A stretch of 64,000 nt of DNA, taken from positions 434,001-498,000 of the forward strand of contig JBLXDJ010000004.1 in the NCBI GenBank assembly GCA_048264105.1. The letters are read 5' to 3'. Numbering within the stretch: position 1 is the stretch's first letter; each line of letters starts with the position of its first letter. The DNA comes from Oceanospirillum sp048264105. GTDB lineage: Bacteria > Pseudomonadota > Gammaproteobacteria > Pseudomonadales > Halomonadaceae. Below, one piece after another: positions 50,177-59,285 of this stretch. The position numbers and the translations under genes were made by a program. The notes under the pieces were generated by a model. That model was not told the origin of the DNA and made no database searches. It saw only the letters and a program-made list of their open reading frames with translations.

Positions 50177-50874
50177 CGTTTACCTGCGTGAATCATTAAC
50201 AGAACGCTCATGCTGAGCAGAATAGAGATCAACAGCATCTGATCCCGGCTGATAAACAGCAGGGTCAGAACGCCAATTGCCAGCGCGAGAAGAAAAGGCG
50301 CGGGCTTTTGCAGGTTTTTGTACTGCTCTATGGTCAGCACCATAAAGAGCGCGGGCAGTACAAACTCGATACCTGCGGTGGAGAAGGTGATCTGGCCGCC
50401 CAGCCAGGCACCCAGCGTACAGCCGATCACCCAATAGATCTGGTTAAACAGGGTGACTTTGAACTGAAACTCTGCCGGATCAACCCACTTGGGCAGGCGG
50501 GTCGAGGTGAGCAGGGAGTAGGTCTCATCGGTCAGGCCGAAGATCTGATACACCCGCTTTAAGCCCCTGTTGGGTATTTTGCCCACCAGCGAGATGCCGT
50601 AGAACATGTGTCGGGAATTGAGCAGGAAGATGGTAATAAACATCTCCATAAGCCCCGCGCTGTTCGCCAGCAGCCCCACCGCGAGAAACTGTCCGGCTCC
50701 GGCGAAGATAAAGACGCCCATCAGAGTAGCAAAAATCCAGTGGTAGCCCAGATCGCTGAACAGCACGCCAAAGGCCATGCCCAGCGGAATATAGCCAAAC
50801 ATCACCGGCAGCGATGCCTGAAAGACAAAGCGGTTCGCCGAGTGGCTGATCTGTTTTGATTCTTCTGAAGACAT
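50137..50874 (-). CDS. azlC: AzlC-family branched-chain amino acid exporter
   Basis: A membrane protein of about 245 residues with around seven hydrophobic helices. The family segments MFGYIPLGMAFGVLFSDLGY, AGAGQFLAVGLLANSAGL and NSRHMFYGISL are clear. It forms the large subunit of the AzlCD exporter. The ATG at 50874 is chosen: it starts just before the family core, while the longer frame to 50976 adds 34 residues without a match. Confidence 0.88.
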   Translation of the reverse strand: MSSEESKQISHSANRFVFQASLPVMFGYIPLGMAFGVLFSDLGYHWIFATLMGVFIFAGAGQFLAVGLLANSAGLMEMFITIFLLNSRHMFYGISLVGKIPNRGLKRVYQIFGLTDETYSLLTSTRLPKWVDPAEFQFKVTLFNQIYWVIGCTLGAWLGGQITFSTAGIEFVLPALFMVLTIEQYKNLQKPAPFLLALAIGVLTLLFISRDQMLLISILLSMSVLLMIHAGKRWNPRAISSQSSQ

Positions 50875-51093
50875 AATGATTTTCTTAAATGGGGCGGTGA
50901 ATAGCCTGAATAAAAAGGGTGAACCAGCGCGATCGGCTATATTAGAAGTCTTTTTTGGAAAAACCAAATGATTCACGATGAATTAAGGTCTGGCTAGACC
51001 AAAGTTTAGAGTGATTGCGTGAGTTGGGGTGAGTGTGGGGCGAGTTGATCGGGCAGGGAAGAGCAGATCGGTAAGAACAGAGAAAGCGCCGGA

Positions 51094-53235
51094 TCAGCGC
51101 TTTCTTTGGGCCTCAGACAGGGTTGCCAGCAGTTGTTCTGTGGTGGCCTGATCGCTGTTGTTGTAGTGTGCCTGTTTCAGCAGGTAGACGCTGAAGGTGC
51201 TGCCGTGTCCCTGTTCACTATGAACCCGAATATCACCCCCGTAGCGGCGGATAATACCGTAGCTGACCGAAAGCCCAAGGCCGGTGCCGTTATCCCGTGT
51301 GGTAAAGAAAGGATCAAAGATATGAGGCAGGATCTCATCTGCGATCCCCATGCCGGAATCTTCCACCTCAACCACAACGCCTTTCAGTTCGTGATCTTCA
51401 TACCAGTCATGGCTGCGGATATGGATCGTCTTATAACTTTGTGACGCGTTGGCCGCATTCATCACCAGATTGACGAACACCTGCTGCAGCTGTTGCACAT
51501 TGGCCTCGGCAGAGCTTTTGGCGTGCAGGCTGAGTTTCACCTCAAGGTTTTGCTTCTCAAGGGTGTGGCGTACCAGCAGCAGGGTATCTTCCACGACCTG
51601 ATTGATATTCAGAGGTGACATCGCCTGCGTGTATTCACCGGGACGGCTGTACTGCAGCAGGTTGTTCACCAGCGCCCGAATCCGGTAGACCTGCTGTACG
51701 ATCAGCTCGATCTCTTCTTCAACCTCGGCGGCGTTTTCACCCAGAGAGACCTGCAGCAGATCCATATTGCCCAGAATCACGGCAGCGGGGTTGTTGATCT
51801 CGTGGGCGATACCGGCGGTGAGTTCACCCAGCGCGGCCAGTTTCTCTTTGGTAACCAGCTGGGCGCGGGTGGCCTGCAGCAGACGGATATGTTCTTCCAG
51901 CTCGCGGGTTTTATCCTGCAGGGACTGGGTACGGGACTGTACCTTGTGTTCCAGCACCTCTGCGGCCTGCTGAATCTGGCGGTTACGCTCTTCCAGCAGG
52001 TCGAGCATGGTATCGAACTGCTCCGCCAGCTCGCTGAACTCATCCTGTGTATCCATCATGCCGATGCGTTGGCGTTTACCGGCTTTTACCGCCTGAACTA
52101 CGCTATGAATCCGGCGGATCGGGTGGGTGATCAGGCCGGTACTGCGCAGAACCAGAAAAACGGAAATACAAGCGACAATAGCAAAGGCGATGATCAGATT
52201 GAGCAGGGTCTGGTTATGAATCTCGCGGTAGGGCTGTTCCAGAAAGCCGGTGTAAAGCATACCGATACGCTTGCCCGCCAGATCCTCTACCGGATTGTAG
52301 GCGGAGATATACCAGTCGTTGACCACAAAAGCACGATCAACCCAGCTTTCGCCTTTTTTGAGTACCTTCTGATTCACCTCTTTGGAAACCCGTGTACCCA
52401 CAGCGCGGGGTGGCGGTGTTTCCTGCAGCTCCATACCGGAGGGTGAAGGCAGAGCCTTGCTGGGTACGTTGGTGCTGATACGGACGTCGTTAAGGAACAG
52501 GGTTACGGTGCCCAGTCCGCCATCCGGCAGGGTGCCGGGACGATAGACCAGATCCCGGATCGCATCGACAAAACTGTTGTTTCTGTTCAGCAGTCGACCG
52601 CTGTCCAAAAGACCGATCAGTTCGCCCTGATCATCGGTCAGGGGGTGCAGGGCGCGGATAAACATGCCCCGGGTTTCGTAGTGGCGTTCTGTGGCCTCCG
52701 CCATGGGAGTGTGCAGCAGTTTGATACGAACCTGCTCAATCAGCTGTGGGTCGATAAAGGCCAGTTCGTCCGGCCCGATCAGCTGGAGACCGGCGTTGGC
52801 GTTGCCCGCCAGTACCTGCGAGGCGATCTGCCCCAGGCTGGGTTCTTTCAGGACCCGTTCGCTGAGCTTGTTGGCGGGGATAATGCGGACAAAATCCAGC
52901 CGGTGCAGCATCTTAAAGTTATACAGCTGCTGGCTGATGCGGGCAGGTTGCTGACGCAGCACGCTTTCCCGCAGTTGCTGGTTCAGGCTGAGCTGTTTCA
53001 GATTGCTCAGATCCTGCTGTTCAAGAATATTAAGAAAGCCTTCGGCAACGGAGAGATCTGCCCGAACCTTACGGTCGAGCAGGTCACTGGAGTAGGTGTT
53101 AACCCAGTAGCTGGTCATGCCAATCAGGGTGGCCAGAGTCAGTGCTAAGGGAGCAATGCTCAGCCCTAAAATTTTAATTCGGATTGATGAGCGCATGTAC
53201 CAGCGTCGCTTCGCCTGTTGCCGGGTGGGTGTCAT
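51094..53235 (-). CDS. Membrane sensor histidine kinase paired with a sigma54 response regulator
   Basis: A 713-residue sensor. Transmembrane helix 1 (about 23-45) is followed by a 300-residue periplasmic double-Cache-like domain (with VNDWYISAYNPVEDLAGKRIG near its end), helix 2 (about 345-365), a HAMP domain and a coiled coil. The kinase core is LAALGELTAGIAHEINNPA with the phospho-histidine, then NLLQYSRPGEY, an ATP lid DSGMGIADEI and TGLGLSVSYGIIRRYGG. It is the type that pairs with NtrC-like regulators. The start overlaps the regulator stop by one base. Next to tungstate transport genes, the ligand may be a small anion or organic acid (unproven). Confidence 0.88.
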   Translation of the reverse strand: MTPTRQQAKRRWYMRSSIRIKILGLSIAPLALTLATLIGMTSYWVNTYSSDLLDRKVRADLSVAEGFLNILEQQDLSNLKQLSLNQQLRESVLRQQPARISQQLYNFKMLHRLDFVRIIPANKLSERVLKEPSLGQIASQVLAGNANAGLQLIGPDELAFIDPQLIEQVRIKLLHTPMAEATERHYETRGMFIRALHPLTDDQGELIGLLDSGRLLNRNNSFVDAIRDLVYRPGTLPDGGLGTVTLFLNDVRISTNVPSKALPSPSGMELQETPPPRAVGTRVSKEVNQKVLKKGESWVDRAFVVNDWYISAYNPVEDLAGKRIGMLYTGFLEQPYREIHNQTLLNLIIAFAIVACISVFLVLRSTGLITHPIRRIHSVVQAVKAGKRQRIGMMDTQDEFSELAEQFDTMLDLLEERNRQIQQAAEVLEHKVQSRTQSLQDKTRELEEHIRLLQATRAQLVTKEKLAALGELTAGIAHEINNPAAVILGNMDLLQVSLGENAAEVEEEIELIVQQVYRIRALVNNLLQYSRPGEYTQAMSPLNINQVVEDTLLLVRHTLEKQNLEVKLSLHAKSSAEANVQQLQQVFVNLVMNAANASQSYKTIHIRSHDWYEDHELKGVVVEVEDSGMGIADEILPHIFDPFFTTRDNGTGLGLSVSYGIIRRYGGDIRVHSEQGHGSTFSVYLLKQAHYNNSDQATTEQLLATLSEAQRKR

Positions 53236-54707
53236 CAGGATTCAGCACCCTGAGTTTCGTCCCATGCCTGCAATTTCCGATCCAATGTTTTCCGGGAAAT
53301 ACCTAACTGGCGGGCAGCGGCGGATTTGTTGCCCTGAAATTCGCTCAGCACCTGTAGTATGTGGTGTTTCTCCACTTCATCCATCGGCCAGCTTGACGGG
53401 TAGCCACGACCTTCTGTCTGAACGTTTTCGTTGCCCTGGGACATACTGTCCCCACGGCTGAAGCTTTCGATGGGCAGGCGTCCCAAAAGGATACAGCGCT
53501 CAACAAAGTTCTTCAGTTCGCGAATATTGCCCGGCCAGCCGTAACCAGCGATCACGGCCATATCTTCATGGGTCAGGGGAACCGGTGGCAGCCCCAGCTC
53601 TTTGGAGAGCTTGCGGGAGAAACTGTGTACCAGGGTCGGAATATCTTCCGGACGATCCCGCAGGGGAGGCAGAGTCAGGGTCAGTACGTTAAGGCGGTAG
53701 TAGAGATCTTCGCGGAAACGTCCCTCTTTGACTTCCTCTTCCAGATTACGGTTGGTGGCGGCGACGATACGGACATCAACACTGATCTCCTGCTCGCTGC
53801 CCACCGGTCTTACCGCTTTCAGTTCCAGTACACGCAGCAGCTTGGCCTGCATGCCCAGTGGCATTTCGCCGATCTCATCAAGGAAGAGTGTACCGCCGCT
53901 GGCAAAGGTAAAGAGGCCTTCACGGGCTTTCTGGGCACCGGTGAATGCGCCTTTGGTGTGACCAAACAGCTCGCTTTCCAGAATATCGGCGGCGATAGCA
54001 CCGCAGTTCACGGGAACAAAGGCACCGGTGCGGCCACTGTTTTCGTGCAGGGCGCGGGCAGCCAGCTCTTTACCGGTTCCGGATTCCCCTTCGATCAGTA
54101 CCGCCGATGGGGTGGGCGCAACCCGGCGAATAATACTGTCCACATCCCGGATCACCTGACTTTCACCCAGCATGGCGTTGCCAGAGCTGTAAACGGTGTT
54201 CAGTTCACGCTTCAGGACAAAGTTTTCGCGGGCCATCAGGCGGCGTTCGACGCAACGGTCGATGGCGGCCATCATCTGTTCCAGACGGAACGGCTTAAGA
54301 ATAAAGTCACTGGCTCCGGCGCGCAGGGCTTCAATGGCGGTTTCCAGATCGGCGTAGGCGGTCATAAAGATGATGTCGCTGCGGCGTTCCTCATCGGAGA
54401 TCGCTTCGTGCCATTCGATACCGGAGCGGCCGGGAAGTTTGATATCACAGATGATCAGGTCAAAGTGGCAGCGTTTGCGGATCTCTTCCGCTGTTTCGAT
54501 GCTGTCTGCCGATTCCACCAGCGCAAAGCGTTTGTTCAGTGCTTTGATCAGAAAGTTGCGCATACCCGGTTCATCATCAACGATGAGAACAGAGATTGCA
54601 GGAGACAGGCTCCCGGTGTTCAGGGTGTTTGAATGTAAAGGGCCGGATGAAGGTGTGCCGGGAGAGTCAGAAGCAGAAAAGCGCGGTTTATTATCCATAG
54701 AGACCAT
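53235..54707 (-). CDS. NtrC-family sigma54-dependent response regulator
   Basis: A 490-residue regulator: receiver domain with D88 as the phospho-acceptor (LIICDIKLPG); AAA+ domain with Walker A GESGTGKE (207-214), the sigma54-contacting GAFTGA loop (253-258) and GGTLFLDEIGEM; C-terminal Fis-type helix-turn-helix KSAAARQLGISRKTLDRK. All residues needed for sigma54 activation are intact. It is divergent from tupA, and inverted-repeat sites and a sigma54 promoter lie in the 302-bp gap between them, so tupABC is its probable target. It is co-transcribed with the kinase. Confidence 0.92.
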   Translation of the reverse strand: MVSMDNKPRFSASDSPGTPSSGPLHSNTLNTGSLSPAISVLIVDDEPGMRNFLIKALNKRFALVESADSIETAEEIRKRCHFDLIICDIKLPGRSGIEWHEAISDEERRSDIIFMTAYADLETAIEALRAGASDFILKPFRLEQMMAAIDRCVERRLMARENFVLKRELNTVYSSGNAMLGESQVIRDVDSIIRRVAPTPSAVLIEGESGTGKELAARALHENSGRTGAFVPVNCGAIAADILESELFGHTKGAFTGAQKAREGLFTFASGGTLFLDEIGEMPLGMQAKLLRVLELKAVRPVGSEQEISVDVRIVAATNRNLEEEVKEGRFREDLYYRLNVLTLTLPPLRDRPEDIPTLVHSFSRKLSKELGLPPVPLTHEDMAVIAGYGWPGNIRELKNFVERCILLGRLPIESFSRGDSMSQGNENVQTEGRGYPSSWPMDEVEKHHILQVLSEFQGNKSAAARQLGISRKTLDRKLQAWDETQGAES

Positions 54708-54805
54708 CGTGTTGTTTCTTATGCTCGGTGTTAATTGTGTTTGTTATGTTTGTCTTCGGATCTTTTTCGGACCAACCTGCGATCTGACGCCGCATTTTTC
54801 CGGGT

Positions 54806-54850
54806 GGGTCATAATGTCCGGTATGGGTTTTTTGTGGGTCAATATGACCC
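54806..54850 (+). promoter_or_regulatory. Paired activator sites upstream of tupA
   Basis: GGGTCATAATGTCC (54806-54819) and GGGTCA-ATA-TGACCC (54836-54850) are inverted repeats with 3-base centres, 30 bp apart (three helical turns). They lie about 125 and 95 bp upstream of the sigma54 -24 element, the normal distance for NtrC-type activators. The spacing and half-sites resemble those at 19197-19250. Confidence 0.65.
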
Positions 54851-54936
54851 TTTTTCTCTCGTTTTTACGGGTTTTGCGTCAGCCGTTACGATCATAACTG
54901 ACTCGCTGGTCAGAGCTGGTGCGGCCTGACGTACTC

Positions 54937-54952
54937 TGGCATCTATTTTGCT
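54937..54952 (+). promoter_or_regulatory. Sigma54 promoter of tupABC
   Basis: TGGCATCTATTTTGCT fits TGGCA-N6-TTGCW exactly in both halves and spacing. Transcription would begin near 54963, about 47 bases before the tupA start codon. Confidence 0.8.
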
Positions 54953-55009
54953 CAAGAGGGGTTCCGATCATAACAAACATTGCACTTTGAAGCATTTTAA
55001 AGGACTAGC

Positions 55010-55846
55010 ATGAGCACTCCGAAGATGAGAAAACTGAAAACCTTTATCCGTTCTGCTGCGTTGGCCGCTCTGGCTGCAACGGTATCTATCCAGTCTTATG
55101 CGGAAGACCTGGGTATTGTTCGTCTGGCGACGACCACCAGTACCTATAACTCGGGTCTGCTGGATTACCTTCTGCCTGAATTTGAAAAAGCCAATGGCGC
55201 GACCATTCAGGTTATTGCGGTAGGTACCGGTAAAGCACTGCGTATGGGACGTGATGGCGATGTGGATCTGGTGATGACCCACGCTCCTAAAGCCGAGGCT
55301 AAATTTGTTAACGAAGGTCACGGTGTTCAGCCTCGTGGCATTATGTACAACGATTTCGTTCTGGTTGGCCCTAAGAATGATCCGGCGGACGTAAAGTCAG
55401 CTAAGAGCATTAAAGAGGCGCTGGCTAAAGTATCTGCAAACAACGCTCTGTTTATCTCCCGTGGCGATGATTCGGGAACTCATAAGAAAGAACTGGGTCT
55501 GTGGAAGCAGGCAGGTACTAAACTGCCGTTCGAAGGTTACCGTGAAGTAGGTCAGGGCATGGGTAAAGTGCTGCAGATCAGCTCTGAGCTGCAGGCGTAC
55601 ACCCTGACTGACCGTGGCACCTGGTTGGCTTATAAATCTAAAGTTGATCTGGAAATCGCTTCTGAAGGCGACAAAGGTCTGTTTAACCCGTATCAGGTGA
55701 TTCTGGTTAACCCGGCTAAGTTTGATGGTCTGAACACTAAAGGTGCTCAGGCGCTGAGCGACTGGCTGGTATCTGAGGCAACTCAGAAGCGTATTAACGA
55801 CTTCCGCCTGCATGGCGAGCGTCTGTTTATCGCAAACGCCAAGTAA
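55010..55846 (+). CDS. tupA: Tungstate-binding periplasmic protein TupA
   Basis: A 278-residue binding protein of the TupA/WtpA-like class. It has a signal peptide (about residues 1-29, ending near IQSYAE) and the diagnostic TTTSTYNSGLLDYLLPEF anion-binding strand, then VGTGKALRMGRDGDVDLVMTHAP and SRGDDSGTHKKEL, which bind the oxyanion. TupA proteins prefer tungstate over molybdate strongly; here this would supply tungsten to formate dehydrogenase (inference). AGGA precedes the ATG. A hairpin follows the gene, probably lowering expression of the downstream permease. Confidence 0.9.
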   Translation: MSTPKMRKLKTFIRSAALAALAATVSIQSYAEDLGIVRLATTTSTYNSGLLDYLLPEFEKANGATIQVIAVGTGKALRMGRDGDVDLVMTHAPKAEAKFVNEGHGVQPRGIMYNDFVLVGPKNDPADVKSAKSIKEALAKVSANNALFISRGDDSGTHKKELGLWKQAGTKLPFEGYREVGQGMGKVLQISSELQAYTLTDRGTWLAYKSKVDLEIASEGDKGLFNPYQVILVNPAKFDGLNTKGAQALSDWLVSEATQKRINDFRLHGERLFIANAK

Positions 55847-55931
55847 GTTTATACAGTCGTCTGTGCTCTCCTGTGCGGGCGGCTGTAACCTTTCTGGCTG
55901 AAGTATTTGCAAGTCTTCCTGCGGGAAGCGG

Positions 55932-55968
55932 AACCTGTCGGGTGTGACTGAATTACACCGACAGGTTT
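55932..55968 (+). terminator. Hairpin between tupA and tupB
   Basis: AACCTGTCGG-G-TGT (from 55932) pairs with ACACCGACAGGTT (to 55967) with one bulged G, followed by TGCTGTTTTT. A partial terminator here would keep the binding protein more abundant than the permease and ATPase. Confidence 0.65.
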
Positions 55969-56058
55969 GCTGTTTTTAAGGCGAGTTTTACCGATACTGT
56001 TATCTCGTAACCATCTGCATAATTAAAAAAATAAGATAAGTATAAGGCGCTACCATTA

Positions 56059-56763
56059 ATGGCTTCTCTGACCGAGACCTTTGCTGCGGCGGTTGAACTT
56101 CTGGTATCAGGCGATGAAGCGCTCTGGACCATTATCGGCGTATCTTTTCGTGTTTCATTTACCGCACTTCTTCTGGCGATTGTTCCGGCTACTCTGATCG
56201 GCTTCGCCCTTGCCTACTGGCGCTTTCCCGGCCGCTGGCTTTTGCTTTCACTGACCCATACCCTGATGGCGGTGCCGACCGTGGTCGTGGGGCTTATTCT
56301 GTTTATGTTGTTGTCCCGTGCGGGGCCTTTGGGTGACTGGCGTTTGCTGTTTACGCAGGATGCGATGATTGTCGGCCAGTTTTTACTCTGTTTACCGCTG
56401 CTTGTTTCCATGAGTCATAGTGCTTTTCAGGGTGCAGATAAACGAGCTTGGGAGACGGCAAAAATGCTGGGTGCCAGTCCGTTTCGTTGTCTCTGGGTGT
56501 TGATGCTTGAAGTGCGTTACGCCCTTTATGCCTGCTTTATCGCCGCATTTGCCCGCATTATTGCCGAAGTAGGCTGTGCGATGATGGTCGGTGGCAATAT
56601 CCTGAATTACACCCGAAGTATCACCACCGCTATCGCGCTGGAAACGTTGAAAGGTGAATATGCTCAGGGGGTTGCTCTGGGTCTGGTGCTCTTTATTCTG
56701 GCCATGGTGCTGAATGTAGGGATGGGGTTAATGCGAGGGAAGGGTCAGCTGGTCAGCCGCTGA
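56059..56763 (+). CDS. tupB: Tungstate ABC transporter permease TupB
   Basis: A 234-residue inner-membrane permease with about five or six hydrophobic helices. The EAA-type loop is ETAKMLGASPFRCLWVLMLEV, and the AEVGCAMMVGGNI segment is typical of the TupB/ModB-like group. It forms the channel of the tungstate importer. It follows tupA after a 212-bp gap containing a hairpin and precedes tupC by 13 bases. Confidence 0.88.
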   Translation: MASLTETFAAAVELLVSGDEALWTIIGVSFRVSFTALLLAIVPATLIGFALAYWRFPGRWLLLSLTHTLMAVPTVVVGLILFMLLSRAGPLGDWRLLFTQDAMIVGQFLLCLPLLVSMSHSAFQGADKRAWETAKMLGASPFRCLWVLMLEVRYALYACFIAAFARIIAEVGCAMMVGGNILNYTRSITTAIALETLKGEYAQGVALGLVLFILAMVLNVGMGLMRGKGQLVSR

Positions 56764-56776
56764 TACAGGTGTTGTC

Positions 56777-57538
56777 ATGGATAAAACCGCTGTTGTTAAC
56801 AAACCCCGGTCCTGGCTTAAACGCTGTGCCGGGCTTGTGTCGGGTAATCTGAGCGGAGCGGATATAGCGCATTCAGGGGCAGGCTGTCTGCTGGAGATTC
56901 ATCAGTTAAGCCAGAGCTGGCCGGATCAGCCGGAGCCTTTATTTGTCGCGGATCAGGTGCGCTGGCATGCTGATCAGCATATCTGGCTGCAGGGGGCGAA
57001 TGGCTCAGGTAAGACAACCCTGATGCGGTTGTTATCGGGTCTGGAGCCGGTACAGCAGGGGCGAATCGGTTTTAACCCGTCGTTAGGGGCATCGGGTAAA
57101 TCCTCGCCCCGTATCTGTTATCTGCATCAGACGCCTTATCTGTTTGCCGGTAGTGTGGAGCGGAATCTTCAGTTTGTGATTCGTTCTCTTAAGCCGGAGC
57201 AGCGGCCTCAGGCCCGTGAGGCGCTGGAGGTCGGGCTTCAGCTGGCGGGGCTTGAGTCGTTGAGGCTGCAGAATGCGGTCACGCTTTCCGGCGGAGAGCG
57301 GCAACGATTAGCGCTTTTGCGTGCCTGGTTACTCCAGCCGGATCTGCTTTTGTTGGATGAGCCTGCGGCGAATCTTGATGATGATTCCGTTGCGCTAATG
57401 TACCGCTTAGTGACTGATCTTATTGAAAAAGGTTCGTCGGTGATGGTGAGTTCGCATCAGACAAACCTGCTGACTGAGATATGCAATACGCGCTGGGTGA
57501 TTCAATCTGGCACGTTAGCTGCTTCTGACATAGGTTAG
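56777..57538 (+). CDS. tupC: Tungstate ABC transporter ATP-binding protein TupC
   Basis: A 253-residue ATPase. Walker A is GANGSGKTTLMR, the signature is LSGGERQRLALLRAWLL, Walker B is LLLLDEPAANLD, and an H-loop serine-histidine follows (MVSSHQTN). The N-terminal 40 residues precede the usual start of the domain and may be an extension or a misplaced start. It energises TupAB. It lacks the C-terminal TOBE (oxyanion-sensing) domain that ModC often has. Confidence 0.88.
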   Translation: MDKTAVVNKPRSWLKRCAGLVSGNLSGADIAHSGAGCLLEIHQLSQSWPDQPEPLFVADQVRWHADQHIWLQGANGSGKTTLMRLLSGLEPVQQGRIGFNPSLGASGKSSPRICYLHQTPYLFAGSVERNLQFVIRSLKPEQRPQAREALEVGLQLAGLESLRLQNAVTLSGGERQRLALLRAWLLQPDLLLLDEPAANLDDDSVALMYRLVTDLIEKGSSVMVSSHQTNLLTEICNTRWVIQSGTLAASDIG

Positions 57539-57662
57539 GCGGGGCTTGCTTGTCAGTTTAAAGACCCTGATGCAACAAATTACAAAATAGATATGCGGGT
57601 TTTCCCTAGGTATCTTATAGTGATTGTGAAATATATGTTTTTTGATGTGCGCAGGAATTGCT

Positions 57663-58325
57663 ATGTCAGATCTAAATACAGGGATTCTTTCCGGAGTAAT
57701 TTCATCAATGGCTAATTCACCAGTTCCAGCGAGTCCGGCGGATATGCATGTGATTACAGCTGTTGTTCTGGCCGGTGGGCAGGGGCAGCGAATGGGGGGG
57801 ATTGATAAGGGCTGGGTAGCCTTTAACGGTCGTCCTATGATTAAGCATGTTCTGGAGCACATCAGCCCTCAGGTTGAGTCGGTGATGATTAATGCCAACC
57901 GCAGCCTGGAGGATTATCAGGCTCTGGGGTATCCCGTTGTTGAAGATATTGAACAGGGGTATCAGGGGCCGCTGATGGGGATGCTCACCGGTCTGACCCA
58001 TGCGAAAACAGACTGGGTCTTGTTTGTACCCTGTGATGTTCCTCTGCTGCCTCAGGATGTGGTTGAAAAGCTGCGTTCTGCCGTTGCGGCCAATGATGTT
58101 GATGTTGCGGTTGTCCACGATGGTGAGCGCCTGCAGCCGGTGATTTCGCTGGTGCGCCGCAGTCTTTTGCCCAGCCTGCAGAGCTGGCTGGCGGATGGTA
58201 AGCGAAAGATTGACCGTTGGTATATGCAGCACCGCATGGTGGTTGTGCCCTTTGATAGTGCAGAGGAGACCTTCATCAATCTGAATACCCGGGAGGAAGT
58301 TCACAATCTTGAGCAGAGAATGTGA
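57663..58325 (+). CDS. mobA: Molybdenum cofactor guanylyltransferase MobA
   Basis: A 220-residue enzyme that links GMP to molybdopterin to make the bis-guanine dinucleotide cofactor used by DMSO-reductase-family enzymes such as FdhA. The nucleotide-binding loop AVVLAGGQGQRMGGIDKG and LFVPCDVPLLP are diagnostic. About 35 residues before this loop are extra. The ATG at 57663 is preferred because AGGA lies in front. A terminator follows, so mobA is a separate unit or the end of the tup unit. Confidence 0.92.
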   Translation: MSDLNTGILSGVISSMANSPVPASPADMHVITAVVLAGGQGQRMGGIDKGWVAFNGRPMIKHVLEHISPQVESVMINANRSLEDYQALGYPVVEDIEQGYQGPLMGMLTGLTHAKTDWVLFVPCDVPLLPQDVVEKLRSAVAANDVDVAVVHDGERLQPVISLVRRSLLPSLQSWLADGKRKIDRWYMQHRMVVVPFDSAEETFINLNTREEVHNLEQRM

Positions 58326-58387
58326 TCCGGAACCTCTTAATTTATCCGGGCTACTCTTAATTTACACCGGATACTGTGAAAACCGAT

Positions 58388-58418
58388 AAAAAAGCAGCGC
58401 TGAGTCGCTGCTTTTTTT
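58388..58418 (+). terminator. Rho-independent terminator after mobA
   Basis: AAAAAAGCAGCG (58388-58399) pairs with CGCTGCTTTTTTT (58406-58418) around a 6-base loop. It separates mobA from mobB. Confidence 0.85.
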
Positions 58419-58652
58419 ATGCCTGCAGGTTGCTCATCCCCCCATTGATTGGGCGTTTTGCGCCTGTTTCAGGTTGTATCAGGCATTGGCGTTGATTTGA
58501 TGGTGTGCCAAATGGATCTTATCGGAGCTTTTTTGACCTGATTCAGTGTCGCTTTGGAATATTACTTGCTGCTATACCTTATTAATAATAAAGGCAAAAT
58601 GAGTTGTGCGGTTCTGATGTTAGCGGTCAGGACGCTTTTAATAGGAAGGGAT

Positions 58653-59285
58653 ATGCTGAAATTTCCTCTGCCGGTGCTGGGTTTTGCAGCCTTCAGCGGT
58701 TCGGGCAAGACAACGCTGCTGAAAAAACTTCTGCCGGTTCTGGTTGATAAAGGCCTGAGAACGGCTGTGGTGAAGCATGCTCATCACGCTTTTGAAGTCG
58801 ATCAGGCAGGAAAAGACAGCTACGAACTGCGCAAGGCAGGAGCCGCACCTATGTTGGTCGCCTCCAGCCAGAGAATGGCGATGATGCTGGATTTCCCTCA
58901 AACCAGTGAATCCGCAGCCGAAGATCCTGACCTGTCTGAAATGATCGATTTTCTGCCCCTGCACCGTCTCGATTGTGTTCTGGTGGAGGGGTTTAAAGCG
59001 ATCCCTTTTCCCAAGATTGAAGTGCATCGTCCGGCGACTGGAAAGCCGGTGATCGCATTGGATGATGAAAATATTGTCGCCATTGCCACCAATGACGCGA
59101 CTAAGCTTGCTGAAAGTTTAAAGGACGCGCCTGAGCGTGTCCGTCAGCTGCCGCTGCTGGATCTGAACAATCCGGAAGCGGTGGCTGATTATGTGATTCG
59201 TTATGTTACGGCAAGCCGTTCGCCATCAGACCCTTCATCATCAGGCCCTTCACTATTAGATAAGGAGCATGCCGATGTCATCTGA
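58653..59285 (+). CDS. mobB: Molybdopterin-guanine dinucleotide biosynthesis protein MobB
   Basis: A 210-residue GTP-binding accessory protein for cofactor guanylylation. It has Walker A FSGSGKTTLLKK, VVKHAHHAFEVDQAGKDSY and the DCVLVEGFKAIPFPKIEVHR segment typical of MobB. ATG at 58653 is chosen: GGAAGGG lies in front, and the upstream 33 residues of the frame do not match the family. Its end overlaps moeA by eleven bases. It is followed by a Ser/Pro-rich tail before the stop. Confidence 0.88.
   Translation: MLKFPLPVLGFAAFSGSGKTTLLKKLLPVLVDKGLRTAVVKHAHHAFEVDQAGKDSYELRKAGAAPMLVASSQRMAMMLDFPQTSESAAEDPDLSEMIDFLPLHRLDCVLVEGFKAIPFPKIEVHRPATGKPVIALDDENIVAIATNDATKLAESLKDAPERVRQLPLLDLNNPEAVADYVIRYVTASRSPSDPSSSGPSLLDKEHADVI

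Larger units (their letters stand above)
54708..55009. promoter_or_regulatory. Divergent control region between the regulator and tupA
   Basis: A 302-bp gap. It carries two operator-like dyads (54806-54850) and a sigma54 promoter (54937-54952), both described separately, and a short TTCGGATC...TTCGGACC repeat near 54755-54775. Confidence 0.7.
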
